A stretch of DNA of 64,000 nucleotides from Symsagittifera roscoffensis (lineage: Eukaryota; Xenacoelomorpha; Acoela; Convolutidae), in the NCBI RefSeq assembly GCF_963678635.1, contig NC_087067.1, positions 59,630,594 to 59,694,593 of the forward strand, written 5' to 3'. This document shows, piece by piece, positions 1-11,229 of the stretch. Positions within the stretch are counted from its first letter, which is position 1. Each line of letters opens with the position of its first letter. Made by a program: the position numbers and the translations under genes. A model generated the notes under the pieces. That model worked only from the letters and a program-made list of their open reading frames with translations, was not told where the DNA came from and made no database searches.

Positions 1-1943
1 GAATCACTAGTCTTCATTCACGCGCACACGTGCAAATTTAAGTTCTACAGGTCTACTTTTACTAATGACAGTTCTTTCAAAAAATTATGTCTTAAGTTTT
101 TGAAGACAAAATATTCTGTTTCAAAAAGATTTTCGGACTATCATTAGTCTGATTATGTTTTGTCAGCTTAGTGGCCACATCAAAAAATTTTCATGTTTTT
201 TTATGTTTACTGAAAAGTATTTGATAGCTTGGCTTGCATCAAAATCGAGCTTCATTAGCTTTTCAGGCACGCAGATTTATCCAGAAAAATATTCGCCTGA
301 GGTGGTAAAGAAACTGTGTTCGAATTTTTTCGGTGAATTTTAAGCTTCATAATTTTTCTGTCCATGTGCCAAAACAAGAACTGTTTTTAAAGTTTCGTTC
401 ACAAGAGCAGATCCTTTTACTGAATTTGAAAGACTTCAATGTCGTTTTTTCTGGAACGTTGGCAATATCACACGTTGGCAATGCCGAGGTATTTGACCTT
501 CATGAAGCGGTTTGTTCAAATGCACCCCTTTTTACTAGTTCTGGCAGTATGCATGAGATGATCTATTCTGCAAACACTTGCCATGGTGTCATGGTGATAA
601 AATGATTAATCAGATACTGTTTTGGCGTAAAGGTAATGATCATCTGTTTTAGAGTATTGAGCGTAGTGAAGACTTTAATATAGGTCTTGATGGTTTTTTT
701 TTTTTTTTTTTTTTCAGAAGTCCTAAAACGCTTAAATAACAACAGTTGGGCATTCATGAGAAAGAAAGAAAAAATAAATTTCTACGGTCACTCATAACAT
801 AATTTTAGCAATTCATTGTTATAAGTAATTTTTAAAATGAGACTCAGAGAGGATAGACAACGGGGCCATATGGCCCCCTAAGCGCCTACCCTAGTAGCTA
901 TGTATGTTTCTTTCACTATCAGGAAAAGTAATTTTTGTAAATGTTTGTAGAATTTGTTTATTCGTAATTTCATCCATATATCCTATGCTACGAGCATCTG
1001 GACGGTCAAGTATCGTTATTCTAATCGAAATCCTACATTATACCTCTGTAAGCAGGCAACCGCCGGTAAGAAACAAAAAAGCTAAAATCGTCCATATCTC
1101 CTAAACTAGAGCTTCTGGAAGGTCAAGTTTTAGCGTTGGAACCTCAACTTTAAGATACACTCCCAATTAGCATACAATCACGGGTTCAATAACTTTTTTT
1201 CTACTTATAGTCAGATCTTCATTTCGCACTAAAAACACAGTTTTTCATGTATTATAAAATTTTACTAATTCTGTTCGAGTATCTTTCAATATCCTCGGAT
1301 ACATTTTTTGCGCCCACAGAAGGCTGAAAATCTTGGTAGCGCGAAATCGAATGGAAAACTGATCGATTTTTTTTCTTACATATGGGTTCTGCAAACAGTT
1401 TTGTTTTCGTGGCCCTTGATCGTTTAAAAAAGTTTGTAAGAAAAATTTTGCGACTGCACGAAACACGAATTTGAGTAGTTCGTAATCATGAATATCAAAC
1501 ACCGATAAAAATTCAATCTGTAGAAATATAACGAGAACTCTCGCTAAGCTTTCGAAAATAGATGGATATAATAATTTTCTTGTGTAAATAAACATTCAAG
1601 CGAACTGTAGTTACAACAACCGTAAATGAGAATATCTTTTTGAGTGATAAGAACCACGCTACTTCTATAATTCAAGTTTTCCGAATCACTGTTTCACCGA
1701 ATCAATATAACTTGAATCTAGATATTTACAAGCAGGTTTAATAATCACCTCTGAGAAGTTTAGAGTGAACTTTAAATTGGAAACACTTTTTATCTTCCTT
1801 TGTTTTATCGTATCTTTTTTTATAAGTAGCTTATTTCCATGCAAGCAATCGTCGAAATGACAAAGATCTTATTTAATATCCATAATCTGGCAGCCTATAG
1901 CAGTTATGTTGGTGTCAACTGCGAATAAGATTACTTCTGCTGT
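1..1943. other. Gene-poor AT-rich flank
   Basis: I recognise no gene in this stretch. The open frames on both strands are short and resemble nothing I know. It holds a 21-nt T run at 694-714, a perfect 16-bp palindrome (GGGGCCATATGGCCCC) at 862-877, and a diverged direct repeat of about 38 bp at 973-1,010 and 1,091-1,127. The first 50 or so bases (starting GAATCACTAG, with CACACGTGCAA inside) recur in diverged form from about 2,626, so the window opens inside a dispersed repeat. A decayed mobile element is possible. Confidence 0.5.
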
Positions 1944-2262
1944 TTAACATGTCATGGATAAATCGTTAGTGTATATAAGGAACAGCAGTGGACCTAAAAT
2001 CGATTCTTGTGGGACGCCGCATTTTATTTTCTTCCAATCTGAAGAAACACCATTTATTTCAACTCGTTGTTGACGATCTTTTTGATAGGAATTAAACCAT
2101 TTTAAGCAATTGCCTCTAGTGCCACATTCATAAAGTTTCTTCAGAAGTTTTTCATGATCGAGAGTATCAAAAGCCTTTCTTAAATCAAGGAAAAATTTAT
2201 AAGCTTCCTTAATAAGTCTTATCTATTCAGTTAGCTCTACAATTCTTTCTTTTATACTTTAT
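1944..2262 (-). pseudogene. LINE reverse-transcriptase fragment (non-LTR retrotransposon)
   Basis: Read on the minus strand, this stretch encodes the palm part of a non-LTR retrotransposon reverse transcriptase. In order it shows an IVELTE segment, then FFLDLRKAFDTLDHEKL (the motif A region, with the first catalytic aspartate in LDLRKAFD), then GVPQESILGPLLFLIYTNDL (the motif B region). The order and spacing match APE-type LINEs of the CR1/L2/Jockey kind, but the clade cannot be fixed from this piece. It is dead: there is an in-frame TAG just after IVELTE and a TAA at 1,944-1,946, before the catalytic YADD motif, and most of ORF2 is missing. The same strand carries a LINE endonuclease fragment at 7,733-8,325. 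The two could be parts of one element split by later insertions, but that is inference. Confidence 0.85.
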
Positions 2263-2263
2263 A

Positions 2264-2347
2264 TTTTTATACAGTCTGAGCAACTGGCGTGGTTTTATCT
2301 AAGCCTTTTTATACAGTCTGAGCAACTGGCGTGGTTTTATCTAAGCC
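2264..2347. repeat. 42-bp perfect tandem duplication
   Basis: Two adjacent copies of a 42-bp sequence (core ACAGTCTGAGCAACTGGCGT) have a period of exactly 42 bp; the core starts at 2,271 and again at 2,313. The copies look identical, so the duplication is recent compared with the decayed LINE fragment it abuts. Confidence 0.9.
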
Positions 2348-2460
2348 TTTCGCTAAGAATGATTATTGGCTTTTCAAAATGCTCAATTTACTTTAAAAAT
2401 ACCCTTTAGGTTGGGAAACTAACAGTCAGTCATTTTTTAAAAACGTTTTAAAGTTTGAAG

Positions 2461-2872
2461 TATCATGCTACCAGTCTCTCTTTTAAGCTTCGATTAACTC
2501 CGTTTCATCTTCATTATAATCGGTTTATTTTTTTTTTCTGTTGTCGTAATCAATTTTCCGAAAAAAATCAAAATTGTAGGTTTTGAAATTGAAACGGGTC
2601 AACAACTTAACTAACAAAACCACTTGAATCACTAGGTTTCTTTCACGTGCACACGTGCAATTTTAAGTACTGACATTTTTTTTCATTCAAATTTGAAAGT
2701 TCTGTCATTTTTCGAAGCAGTTTGTCATTTTTTCTGAAAAATTTTGTAATTTTGAAATATCATGCTACTAGTCTCTCTTTTCAGCTCAAAATTAAATTCG
2801 TTTCATCTTCATTATAATCAGTTTCCTCAATTTTCTGTTGTCCTCATCAATTTTCCGAAAAAATTCAAAATT
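2461..2872. repeat. Pair of diverged direct repeats (about 115 bp) abutting the PLE
   Basis: A segment at 2,461-2,576 (starting TATCATGCTACCAGTCTCTC, with GTTTCATCTTCATTATAATC inside and ending near TTTTCCGAAAAAAATCAAAA) is repeated in the same orientation at 2,758-2,872. Similarity is roughly 85% by eye. Between them, from about 2,626, lies a second copy of the repeat that opens the window. The second copy ends exactly where recognisable PLE coding sequence begins, so the pair could be the remains of a PLE pseudo-LTR or an older repeat into which the PLE inserted. The sequence does not decide. Confidence 0.75.
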
Positions 2873-4412
2873 CAACGGGAGCGCAGCCGGTTAGACTGTA
2901 TGGATTAGCAAAAGTACACAAACGAGGCACACCACTTCTTCCCGTCCTTTCTTTACCTGGTAGCTCATATGACAACCTAAATAAAACATTGCCAAAGTAC
3001 TTTGATGAAATTGAGGGGGCAAAAATAGAAACGAACACTCAAATGGCCAGGGAGATCTTGGAGAAAACTGAGTTGGACTCTGACGAGAGTATAATCTCCC
3101 TTGATGTAAAGAGTTTGTACACTAATGTCCCGCTCAAAGAAGCGGTTAAATAGCCCTGAGGAGAGTATATGTGCAAGTCAACCCTCCGTAGTAATATATG
3201 CTAATTTGTGGCTTAAAGAATACGAACCTGCCTTAAAGAAAGAAGTACCAAAATTGACTGTGCTAAGTGAGGGTAACAAGGAAGTGTGCCCTAGATGTCA
3301 GAAAAAGGTGACATATCAGACAAAAGGAGCAGAATGCGAAGCTTGTTTGAATTGGTACCTTTTAGGGTGTGGTAACATATCGGAATCCGAATACGCAGAC
3401 ATCGCTGAAACAGTATGGTATTGCATGACTTGCAAAAAACAACGGGAAGCAGATTGGACTGTGAATGGTGTTTAAGTTTTTCTAAGATATGTGGACGATA
3501 TAGTTAGAACGGTCAAGGGCGATCCTGGGGTAGTTCTCGAGGCTGCCAATAAGTTGCATCCAAACTTGCAGTTCACCATAGAAGAACTCGATAGTAACGG
3601 TAATTTGGCCTTTTTGGACTTAAATGTCAACGTGGATTCAGCAAAAAAGCTAACATGTGGTTGGTACCAAAAAACCACTGATACCGGCACCATTCTAAAT
3701 TTCAGAGGCTGCGCACCTTTGCAGTACAAAAGAAACGTTATTGAAGGGACGGTTCATAGGGTTTTCAGAAGTACCTCAACATGGGAGTATTTTGACCAGG
3801 CATTGGAAAAAAACTGGGAACTATGGATTGAAAATCAATATCCAAAAAATTGGTCTGACAGGGTAGTGTTTGAAACTCTTTAACAAGATCATTGAGGGAA
3901 AGAAAAATTTAGAGGTGAAGGCATCAGAACCGAAAAATGACAAATGGTTGAAAGACTCACCACCCCTTCTTACAATGCAATATCGAGGCAATCCATCTCA
4001 ACTGTTAGCTGCAAAAGTTCGGCTAATATCCGGGGCACAAATAATTTTTACAATAAGAAAATTGAAAACATGCTTGCCATCCCTCAAAACGTCCTTTGCT
4101 CGTGAACTGAGATCCAAAGTGGTGTACAATCTTACATGTAGTGGATGTAACTTCGCCTATGTCGGTCAGACAGTCCGACATTTAGCCACGAGGGTCGATG
4201 AACACCGCAAAGGGGACTCCCCGGTAGGATAACACTTGTTAGAATGTAATAAGGATGTAGGCGGTACTGCTGAGCTGAAGTCAGAGATTATAGACCAAAC
4301 AGCCAACACTCATAAGCTACTGACACTAGAGGCTTTGCATATTTGGAGGGAGAGGCCGAAGATCAACACACGCGATGAATTCAGGAGCCGGGAATTAACA
4401 CTAAAATTATAG
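2872..4412 (+). pseudogene. Penelope-like retroelement: RT plus GIY-YIG endonuclease, broken
   Basis: This is the remains of a canonical Penelope-like element, with the reverse transcriptase first and the GIY-YIG endonuclease C-terminal. In frame 1 it starts 5'-truncated with RLYGLAKVHKRGTPLLPVLS and reaches motif A (SLDVKSLYTNVPL, catalytic Asp at 3,103), ending at TAG 3,151-3,153. Frame 2 resumes just after motif B (ANLWLKEYEPALKKEV), so roughly 50 residues between A and B are missing. It then carries a PHD-type zinc finger, an in-frame TAA at 3,473-3,475, and motif C RYVDDI (YVDD at 3,488-3,499). A one-base frameshift near 3,880 moves to frame 3, which encodes the linker and the endonuclease (VVYNLTCSGC, AYVGQT at about 4,155, then RVDEHRK). 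An in-frame TAA at 4,230-4,232 interrupts it before the tail LEALHIWRERPKIN, and the natural stop is TAG 4,410-4,412. Known PLEs use the EN to nick the target and prime reverse transcription. This copy cannot be autonomous. Confidence 0.93.
3287..3433 (+). other. PHD-type zinc finger inside the PLE reverse transcriptase
   Basis: Within frame 2 of the PLE the spacing is C-x2-C-x12-C-x2-C-x4-L-x2-C-x17-C-x2-C, with a Trp two residues before the penultimate Cys (VWYCMTC). This is the C4HC3 PHD signature, except that the histidine is Leu here (CTT at 3,359-3,361, one base from a His codon), consistent with decay. It lies between the motif B remnant (ANLWLKEYE) and motif C (RYVDD), so it is an insertion within the polymerase fold and not an added terminal domain. 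PHD fingers commonly read histone H3 tails; a role in chromatin targeting of the element is inference. Confidence 0.8.
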
Positions 4413-4694
4413 TCTATGTATAACATGGCTAAAATTTAAAAAACTGACACGTCAGAATCAAAAATGTTCCCAAATCGAAATTTTATAACCAGAAAGAACA
4501 AAAAACTAAAAAAAAATCTCAATATAATTACGTAATCATGAATATCATTTTCCTGTAAATTTCTGAGATTTTTTTTTTTAGTTTTATTCTTCTTTCTGGT
4601 TATAAAATTTCGATTTGGGAACATTTTTGATTCTGACATGTCAGTTTTTTAAATTTTAGCCATGTTATACATAGACTATAATTTGAGTGTTAAC
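4395..4694. repeat. Long inverted repeat made of the PLE 3' tail (arms about 127 bp)
   Basis: The left arm 4,395-4,521 begins within the last codons of the PLE (TTAACACTAAAATTATAG) and runs into its 3' flank. The right arm 4,564-4,694 is its reverse complement with only a few mismatches, and ends GACTATAATTTGAGTGTTAAC. The loop is 42 bp. The right arm therefore carries the PLE's C-terminal codons and 3' flank in opposite orientation. This suggests either a second, severely truncated PLE copy inserted head-on or a fold-back event during reverse transcription. Confidence 0.9.
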
Positions 4695-4829
4695 AAGATT
4701 TTAAGCCACAACGAGTAAAAATAAAAAGATTTTTGATAAAAAGTAAATTTTTATCAACCAGTAAAATTTAAAATTTACTTTTTATCAAAAATCTCTTTAT
4801 TTTTACTCGTTGTGGCTTAAAATCTTGTT
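4692..4829. repeat. Second near-perfect inverted repeat (59-bp arms)
   Basis: Arms at 4,692-4,750 (AACAAGATTTTAAGCCACAA at the outer edge) and 4,771-4,829 are reverse complements with a single obvious mismatch and a 20-bp loop. It abuts the preceding inverted repeat with an overlap of about 3 bp. A fold-back or MITE-like element is possible, but I see no clear target-site duplication. Confidence 0.9.
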
Positions 4830-7732
4830 CTTTCACTGGTTTTGGGTTTAGCGTATCTTGCAATGCACGGCAGGGTAACGTTAAATCCATCAGTTTCCTG
4901 GACGTTGAGTTGTCTCGATAAGCTGCTGTCTTCCATGAATGCCGATTATTTTAAGTTATTCTAATAAATGTAATCAAATGTTTTGTCATTTAAGGTTCTC
5001 ACTTCTGATTACAATAAAATTATTGTGTGGTAAAAACGGCAGATCAATGTAAAATTAATTCCAGAAACGTTTTCGACTTAAAAGTCATCATCAGCCAATT
5101 TAAAAAACAATTATTGTGTTTCGTAAGCTATCAGTAAGCTATTCGTAAGCTATATGACTTTTTATTTCTATCTCTCTCAGATTACTTGTGTAGTATTTCC
5201 CCACTATTGTTAATATTTATCTGTTTGCCAAGTTTTGGTTGACAAATCTGGTTTTGTTTTGGTTTCCCTGTATTTGGTAAAAAAAAGAATAGTCTTGTTT
5301 TAGGAAAATGATTCTTTTTAGTGCTTCTCTTTTTCCCAGGGATTATGACACCTGCGAAAGCAAGTGTCTTGTAATCGGGATTTAAACTTTGTTTTTCCCG
5401 TGAAAAACTTCACTGACATCTGAAAATGATATTGAAATTGCGTAATTGATAAACCTTAGCAACAGCGAGACTGCTTCCCACCTGGCAATCACGGTTTTCT
5501 GAATAAGCTAAGCCTGGGTTTCAAGTCCCGTTCAGACCTTGTTGTTTTAGTATGCATGAAATAATAAGGTTTGCGGAAAAATTTAATGCTGATTTATGAC
5601 TTCATTGCTGATGTATATGCATTTTTATATCGCTGGTATGGCCCTATCCAGCTTGTGCACTTACCGTAACTAAACGGAAGGGCCCCTTTTGTATTTTTTT
5701 TCTTTTTTCTTATTTTTTATTTTTTGATATAATCAGAAGGTCGAAAGTATCATTTTAACCTAGGTTTCAGTCAGGAGTCTCTTCATCACATTATCCGGTC
5801 AAACTCTTTGGAGTTTTCTAGATAAGGAAATGATAATGATAAAAAGAAGATGATTAGTGTTGATGTGTTTAAATTTAACTCGATACGGGTTACGTTTCTT
5901 CAATAAGAACACGCAACTCGTTTTCAGTTGTTTTTTTCTTCAGCTGGTTTTCGGGCGTATTACATTCACGTGTTTCGGGCGTTTACTGTAAATAGAAAAT
6001 TGATAACCCTGACTTCGTATACATTTCTATTTAATTCGCTATTTTCACAATAATGTTTCTTTGTTTTTGCTTAAAAGCTTCATTCGGCCTTAATGTTTTT
6101 GGCTTATTTTTATCATCTTAGTATCTTAGTTTGCGTCGTTTCAAGAGCAAAGAATGATTGGTTAAAACAATCAGTTGGTTTGTTTGCAGAAGCTTAAAGC
6201 TTAATTACTCGTTTTTGTCATGATTTTGGTAACATTTTTTGTCAACATTTTTCATTGAATTTTTTTGTTAATTTTCGATTCAATGAGCGGCTTATAGCGG
6301 CAGTTTTTGGTTCAATGAGCGTATTGTCGGCTTTGTGCCTGTTCGTTGAAAAAAAAACGACTTATTTAGTGCTGTTTGGCGTGCTTCTTGACTATTTTCC
6401 TCTTTTTTGTTTTCAATTTCCAAATAGTATTTTGTGATTTCAGTCTCATTTTCGTTTAGCCAGCTTGCAATGCTGTGCTTACCTTGTATCGCAAATGAGG
6501 CGAAGCTTTGCTTCGCCGTGTTGTTTGTTTCTGTGTTGAGAAATTTAATAGCTTGTAGTATCTCCCCTTTGTTGGTGACTGGTGTTCGGAAAATGGGCTG
6601 GCATAGCGTAGTTTTGAAGAAAGTAAACGGAGGAGGCCGGGGTTTGCATACAATTATTATAATTTTTCAAAGCCTATTTTTTGTTCCGACCTTTGAAAAT
6701 GGGGAGAGGAACTTTGTAATCGGATCTGTTTTAGTTTTTTTTTTGTTTTTTTACGCAAAATCAGGTTCCACAAATAATCATCGGAATAGGACGAGTGATA
6801 TATCATATTAAAGCCCTTTCAATCGTGATTCGAAATTTTAAATTTTTTCCTCATTGTCGAGAAAAACCGGTTCGAAATTTTTAATTTTTGGTCTAATTTC
6901 GAGCTAAAAAGGTGAGCATGTTGGCTTAGAACAGTTTATTTAAGCTTAATTTAAGCCGTGAAACTTAGTGTTACTCAAGTAAAGGTAATTTTTGGAGTTT
7001 CTTAGTGCAATTTTGGAAATCAGAAATTTGAAAAGTCAAAAGAAATTTTGCAAGCAAATTTTTTTTCGGAAATGTTTTTTTGTTTTTTGTTTTTCTAGTA
7101 ATTTTTTTTTTTCAAAAACTGTTTTCCTATTGACCTATTTTAATATGGCTCTCAAATAGCCTAAGTTCTTTTTTTTCGTTCAAACTTTAGAAGAAGAAGA
7201 AGGAACACTTCAATTACTGTATGAAAGTCTAAGCATCATTGCAGTAAAGTGTAATAGAGATTAGTTCAAATTTTCGGATTAGTTGCTCGAATAGTATATA
7301 GTGAAATTAAATAGACAAAAATTAAAGCCCGAAAAAATTACTGCTGGAATAAAACATCAGATTAAGACTTAAATACAAGTATAATAGAAATGTGCAAAAG
7401 TTGAAATGGTATCTATCCTAAAAACATTGATAAAATAAACTGGTTCTTTTCAGAAAACGGAACTCACGCCATGTATATATGTGGGTACACATTGGATTAG
7501 ATTGAATTTCACTAGTGTTGATCTCACTCATTTTTTTCTTAAACGCTGAAGTAAACGTTGGGCATCTTGCTGAAGGGCCTAGCATATTAATTTTAACAGC
7601 TTTGAAATTATGTTTTGTGCGGCTGTACGTTGATATAATTGAAACCATGGAAGATTGGATATAGTTTGGCAAAATTTCACTTTTCGGTAATTATTTGTAT
7701 TGAATGCATGTTCTTTTCACATTTTCTGTTTG
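4830..7732. other. AT-rich stretch without a recognisable gene
   Basis: Apart from the hammerhead-like motif I see no gene. Small items: three copies of GTAAGCTAT at 5,126-5,155; a weak tRNA B-box-like GGGTTTCAAGTCCCG near 5,516-5,530 that does not fold into a tRNA by eye; long T-rich tracts near 5,690-5,720 and 7,060-7,110; and a perfect 8-bp-stem hairpin GGCGAAGC-TTT-GCTTCGCC at 6,499-6,517. The open frames at 6,255-6,811 are T-rich and phenylalanine-rich and look like chance. The minus-strand frame at 7,418-7,672 may be a decayed continuation of the LINE at 7,733-8,325, but I cannot show it. Confidence 0.5.
5061..5096 (-). ncRNA. Hammerhead-ribozyme-like core, probably a PLE remnant
   Basis: On the minus strand there is CTGATGA, a spare T, a short self-complementary GACTT-TT-AAGTC, then GAAAACGTTTC. 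The CUGAUGA / stem II / GAAA order is that of a hammerhead core, and PLE pseudo-LTRs are known to carry hammerhead motifs. The unpaired base between CUGAUGA and the stem, and the lack of an obvious stem III/stem I closure, suggest a degenerate or non-functional version. Its strand is the same as that of the inverted PLE tail at 4,564-4,694. Confidence 0.4.
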
Positions 7733-8325
7733 TCAAAATAAGTGAAGCAAAATGATCTGTTTTGTAGGTCGTTTCAAAGCAAAATTCATTTCCGTGCGGT
7801 TCAAATCGCCAATTAGGTAATCAATATTGGTTTTTGCCGAAGCACTGGCTCGTGTTTCATCACTTGGACAAAAAACCTCCAATCCACATGAAATGATGAT
7901 GGATTCCAAACTTTTATCTCTTATTTGTTCAAATATTTTTTTTATAATCAACCATAAAAAGTATTTAGTTAGAGACAGAAAGTGCATTATCAATGTTCAA
8001 AGTAAGATGTTCAAGAAACTGAATGAAATTCGCTCTGCTTTAGTTATAACATAAGTTTATTAACATTCTTTCCTTACTGGCACGATTAAAGTTTGATTTG
8101 CATTCAATCCACACTGACTCATATTTTTCGATATTAAACAAGTTTAAATTGTCTCTCAATTTTGGGGACAATTTAACTGGTATATAATAAAATGTCACTT
8201 TTTTTCCATCACCGTCCTTATTCTGTCATATCTAAACATTACATGTGTATGAGGCTCAAGATTCCATAAGTTGAAATCATCTTCTTTCTTCATCCACGCT
8301 TCTGAAATCCCCAATACTGTTTTTT
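7733..8325 (-). pseudogene. LINE AP-endonuclease fragment (non-LTR retrotransposon ORF2 N-part)
   Basis: Reading leftwards on the minus strand, pieces of an APE-type endonuclease follow in the right order across several frames. VLGISEAWM comes at about 8,317-8,291, then LRDNLNLFN and YESVWIEC, then MLINLCYN just before a stop at 8,040-8,042. Then comes ILFMVDYKKN, where active elements carry a GD(F/Y)N motif, and finally GLEVFCPSDETRASASAKTN followed by IDYLIGDLN near 7,900-7,800 (the T-R-x-S-x-T-x-ID block). There are at least two frameshifts and two stops, and the metal-binding GDxN is altered, so it is inactive. It is convergent in strand with the RT fragment at 1,944-2,262 and lies head-to-head with the CSL copy. 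Jockey/CR1-like affinity is likely but unproven. Confidence 0.75.
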
Positions 8326-8336
8326 TTTCCACCTAT

Positions 8337-8549
8337 CTAGCAGAAAATTTTCCGACCAGTCGTGCACATTAATCGGCTATCCTTTTTTGTGTTTTCTTGC
8401 TTTTCAAAGCTCTCTCTGGCCATTTTTTGGTTGTTGTTGCGAAGTGCACCATTTGCGTAAGTATTAGGTATATGTGCTATGTTGTGATTGTAATCTGGGA
8501 GTGCAGGATTGCTTGATTTCAGTTGCAGGATAGTACTAGAACTCGACAT
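8337..8549 (-). CDS. Hypothetical 70-residue open frame, doubtful
   Basis: An ATG-initiated minus-strand frame (MSSSSTILQLKSSNPALPDY at its start) fills the gap between the LINE endonuclease piece and the CSL copy and is divergent from the latter. It is Ser/Asn-rich and polar, with no signal peptide, membrane segment or motif. It is not in frame with the LINE endonuclease. I do not recognise it. It could be chance, a 5' part of the LINE, or an exon. Confidence 0.15.
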   Translation of the reverse strand: MSSSSTILQLKSSNPALPDYNHNIAHIPNTYANGALRNNNQKMARESFEKQENTKKDSRLMCTTGRKIFC

Positions 8550-8592
8550 GATAGCTTAAAAAGTGGCGTTTGATTTATATGATTGCCATCGG

Positions 8593-10129
<1,537 letters not shown>

Positions 10130-11229
10130 CACGCTTAACACGCCCTTCACCCTTTGCCTTTCAAGACTTTCGACAACGATGACTGAACACAAAACTTAAT
10201 TAGAAACTTAATACTTTAAATTGCAATCTATTTATTTTGCTATCACTCGAAGCTACTTTCAAAACAAATGGATTATTTTCATTACGTGTCATTTTGCAGA
10301 TTACGTATCAAATGGCTAAATTTCCAAATTGCATGAATGCTTCCAAATGGCGTAAATTTTATGCATTAATTGCATGTATAAGTTTTTTGAAAGAAAATTT
10401 GTTATTAAGATCTTAAAAAGGCTGTAATTGTCAATTCAGTTGTTGACTGAAAAATAATCTGACAATTGACTTTCAGAATTCAACTTTAAATTATGTTTTC
10501 TGTGTTGAAAATTTTCTTGTGATCAATTTTTCTAGCAAAAATGCCAGCCAATATTTATTGCTATACGGTTCCAGTCTCTGTTTAAGTTTTCTATCTATTA
10601 TTGCCATTTGGGAAAAATTTCATGTTAGGCCCTTGGGAGTTATGCCATCTTTGAAGTCACTTTGTTTGTATGAGATCTATATTGCAGTTACTGTTTTAAT
10701 CGACTGCTAAGGAAAAAATGAAAAGACTTTTTCGTTTAAACTGATTTCATATGAAGTTTATCATAAGATGAGTCATTGTTATCCGTCGCATCTTCGCTAC
10801 ATCAATTGATTTCACAGTTAGTTCAGATTCAAAGTTTCTTCTATGTTATTCTTTGAGATCTAGAGATCTAGACTATGGCTCGCCCTCGAAATCTTAATGT
10901 TTAAATGCGTAGGTTAACGCATCAGATATTTTATACATTTCGTAGTTTGATGTCTTAATTTATTGCAAATCTATTTGAGCAATTGATTTGATCGACTTAA
11001 AGCTACAAAGCCTTTGAGTTTCATTGAAGTATCCTTCGTTGCATTGATTTGTGACCTTAAAATTTTCAGAGATAAATTTAGCCTTTCAGTATTTCTTTTC
11101 ACGAACTTCAATGGGGGCCCCCTTCTTTGTATATGGTAATGTTTCCCACCTCAAATACCCAAATTGTTTATTCAGTTTGGTACCTGAAAGTTACTGAGAA
11201 AATGAGATCAACTGTGTGATTGTTTAAAT
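10130..11229. other. AT-rich spacer without a recognisable gene
   Basis: Nothing convincing is found here. The 63-codon plus-strand frame at 10,519-10,710 is short and unlike anything I know. The stretch includes a short palindromic AGATCTAGAGATCTAGA near 10,855-10,871 and no poly(A) tail directly after the CSL copy. Confidence 0.5.

Noticed and set aside
694-714. T-run followed by CAG as an intron 3' splice site
   Set aside because: No coding sequence can be recognised downstream, so a splice acceptor cannot be supported; it may equally be the poly(A) of a minus-strand retroposed copy.
1245-1595. 116-codon minus-strand open frame
   Set aside because: Composition follows the local AT-rich sequence, with no motif, homology or context I recognise.
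2872-4412. PLE called as a group II intron or telomerase-like gene because of its RT and GIY-YIG domains
   Set aside because: The YGLAKVHK block, motif A SLDVKSLYTNVP and the C-terminal GIY-YIG with LEALHI are the Penelope-like arrangement; no intron RNA structure or telomerase-specific domain is present.
5480-5540. Possible tRNA gene or tRNA-derived SINE (GGGTTTCAAGTCCCG B-box-like segment)
   Set aside because: The B-box has an extra base, there is no convincing A box at the right distance, and no acceptor or anticodon stem can be drawn.
6255-6811. Two plus-strand open frames, Phe/Leu/Val-rich, that could be membrane proteins
   Set aside because: They are produced by T-rich DNA, overlap in different frames, and have no conserved motif; the hydrophobicity is a base-composition effect.
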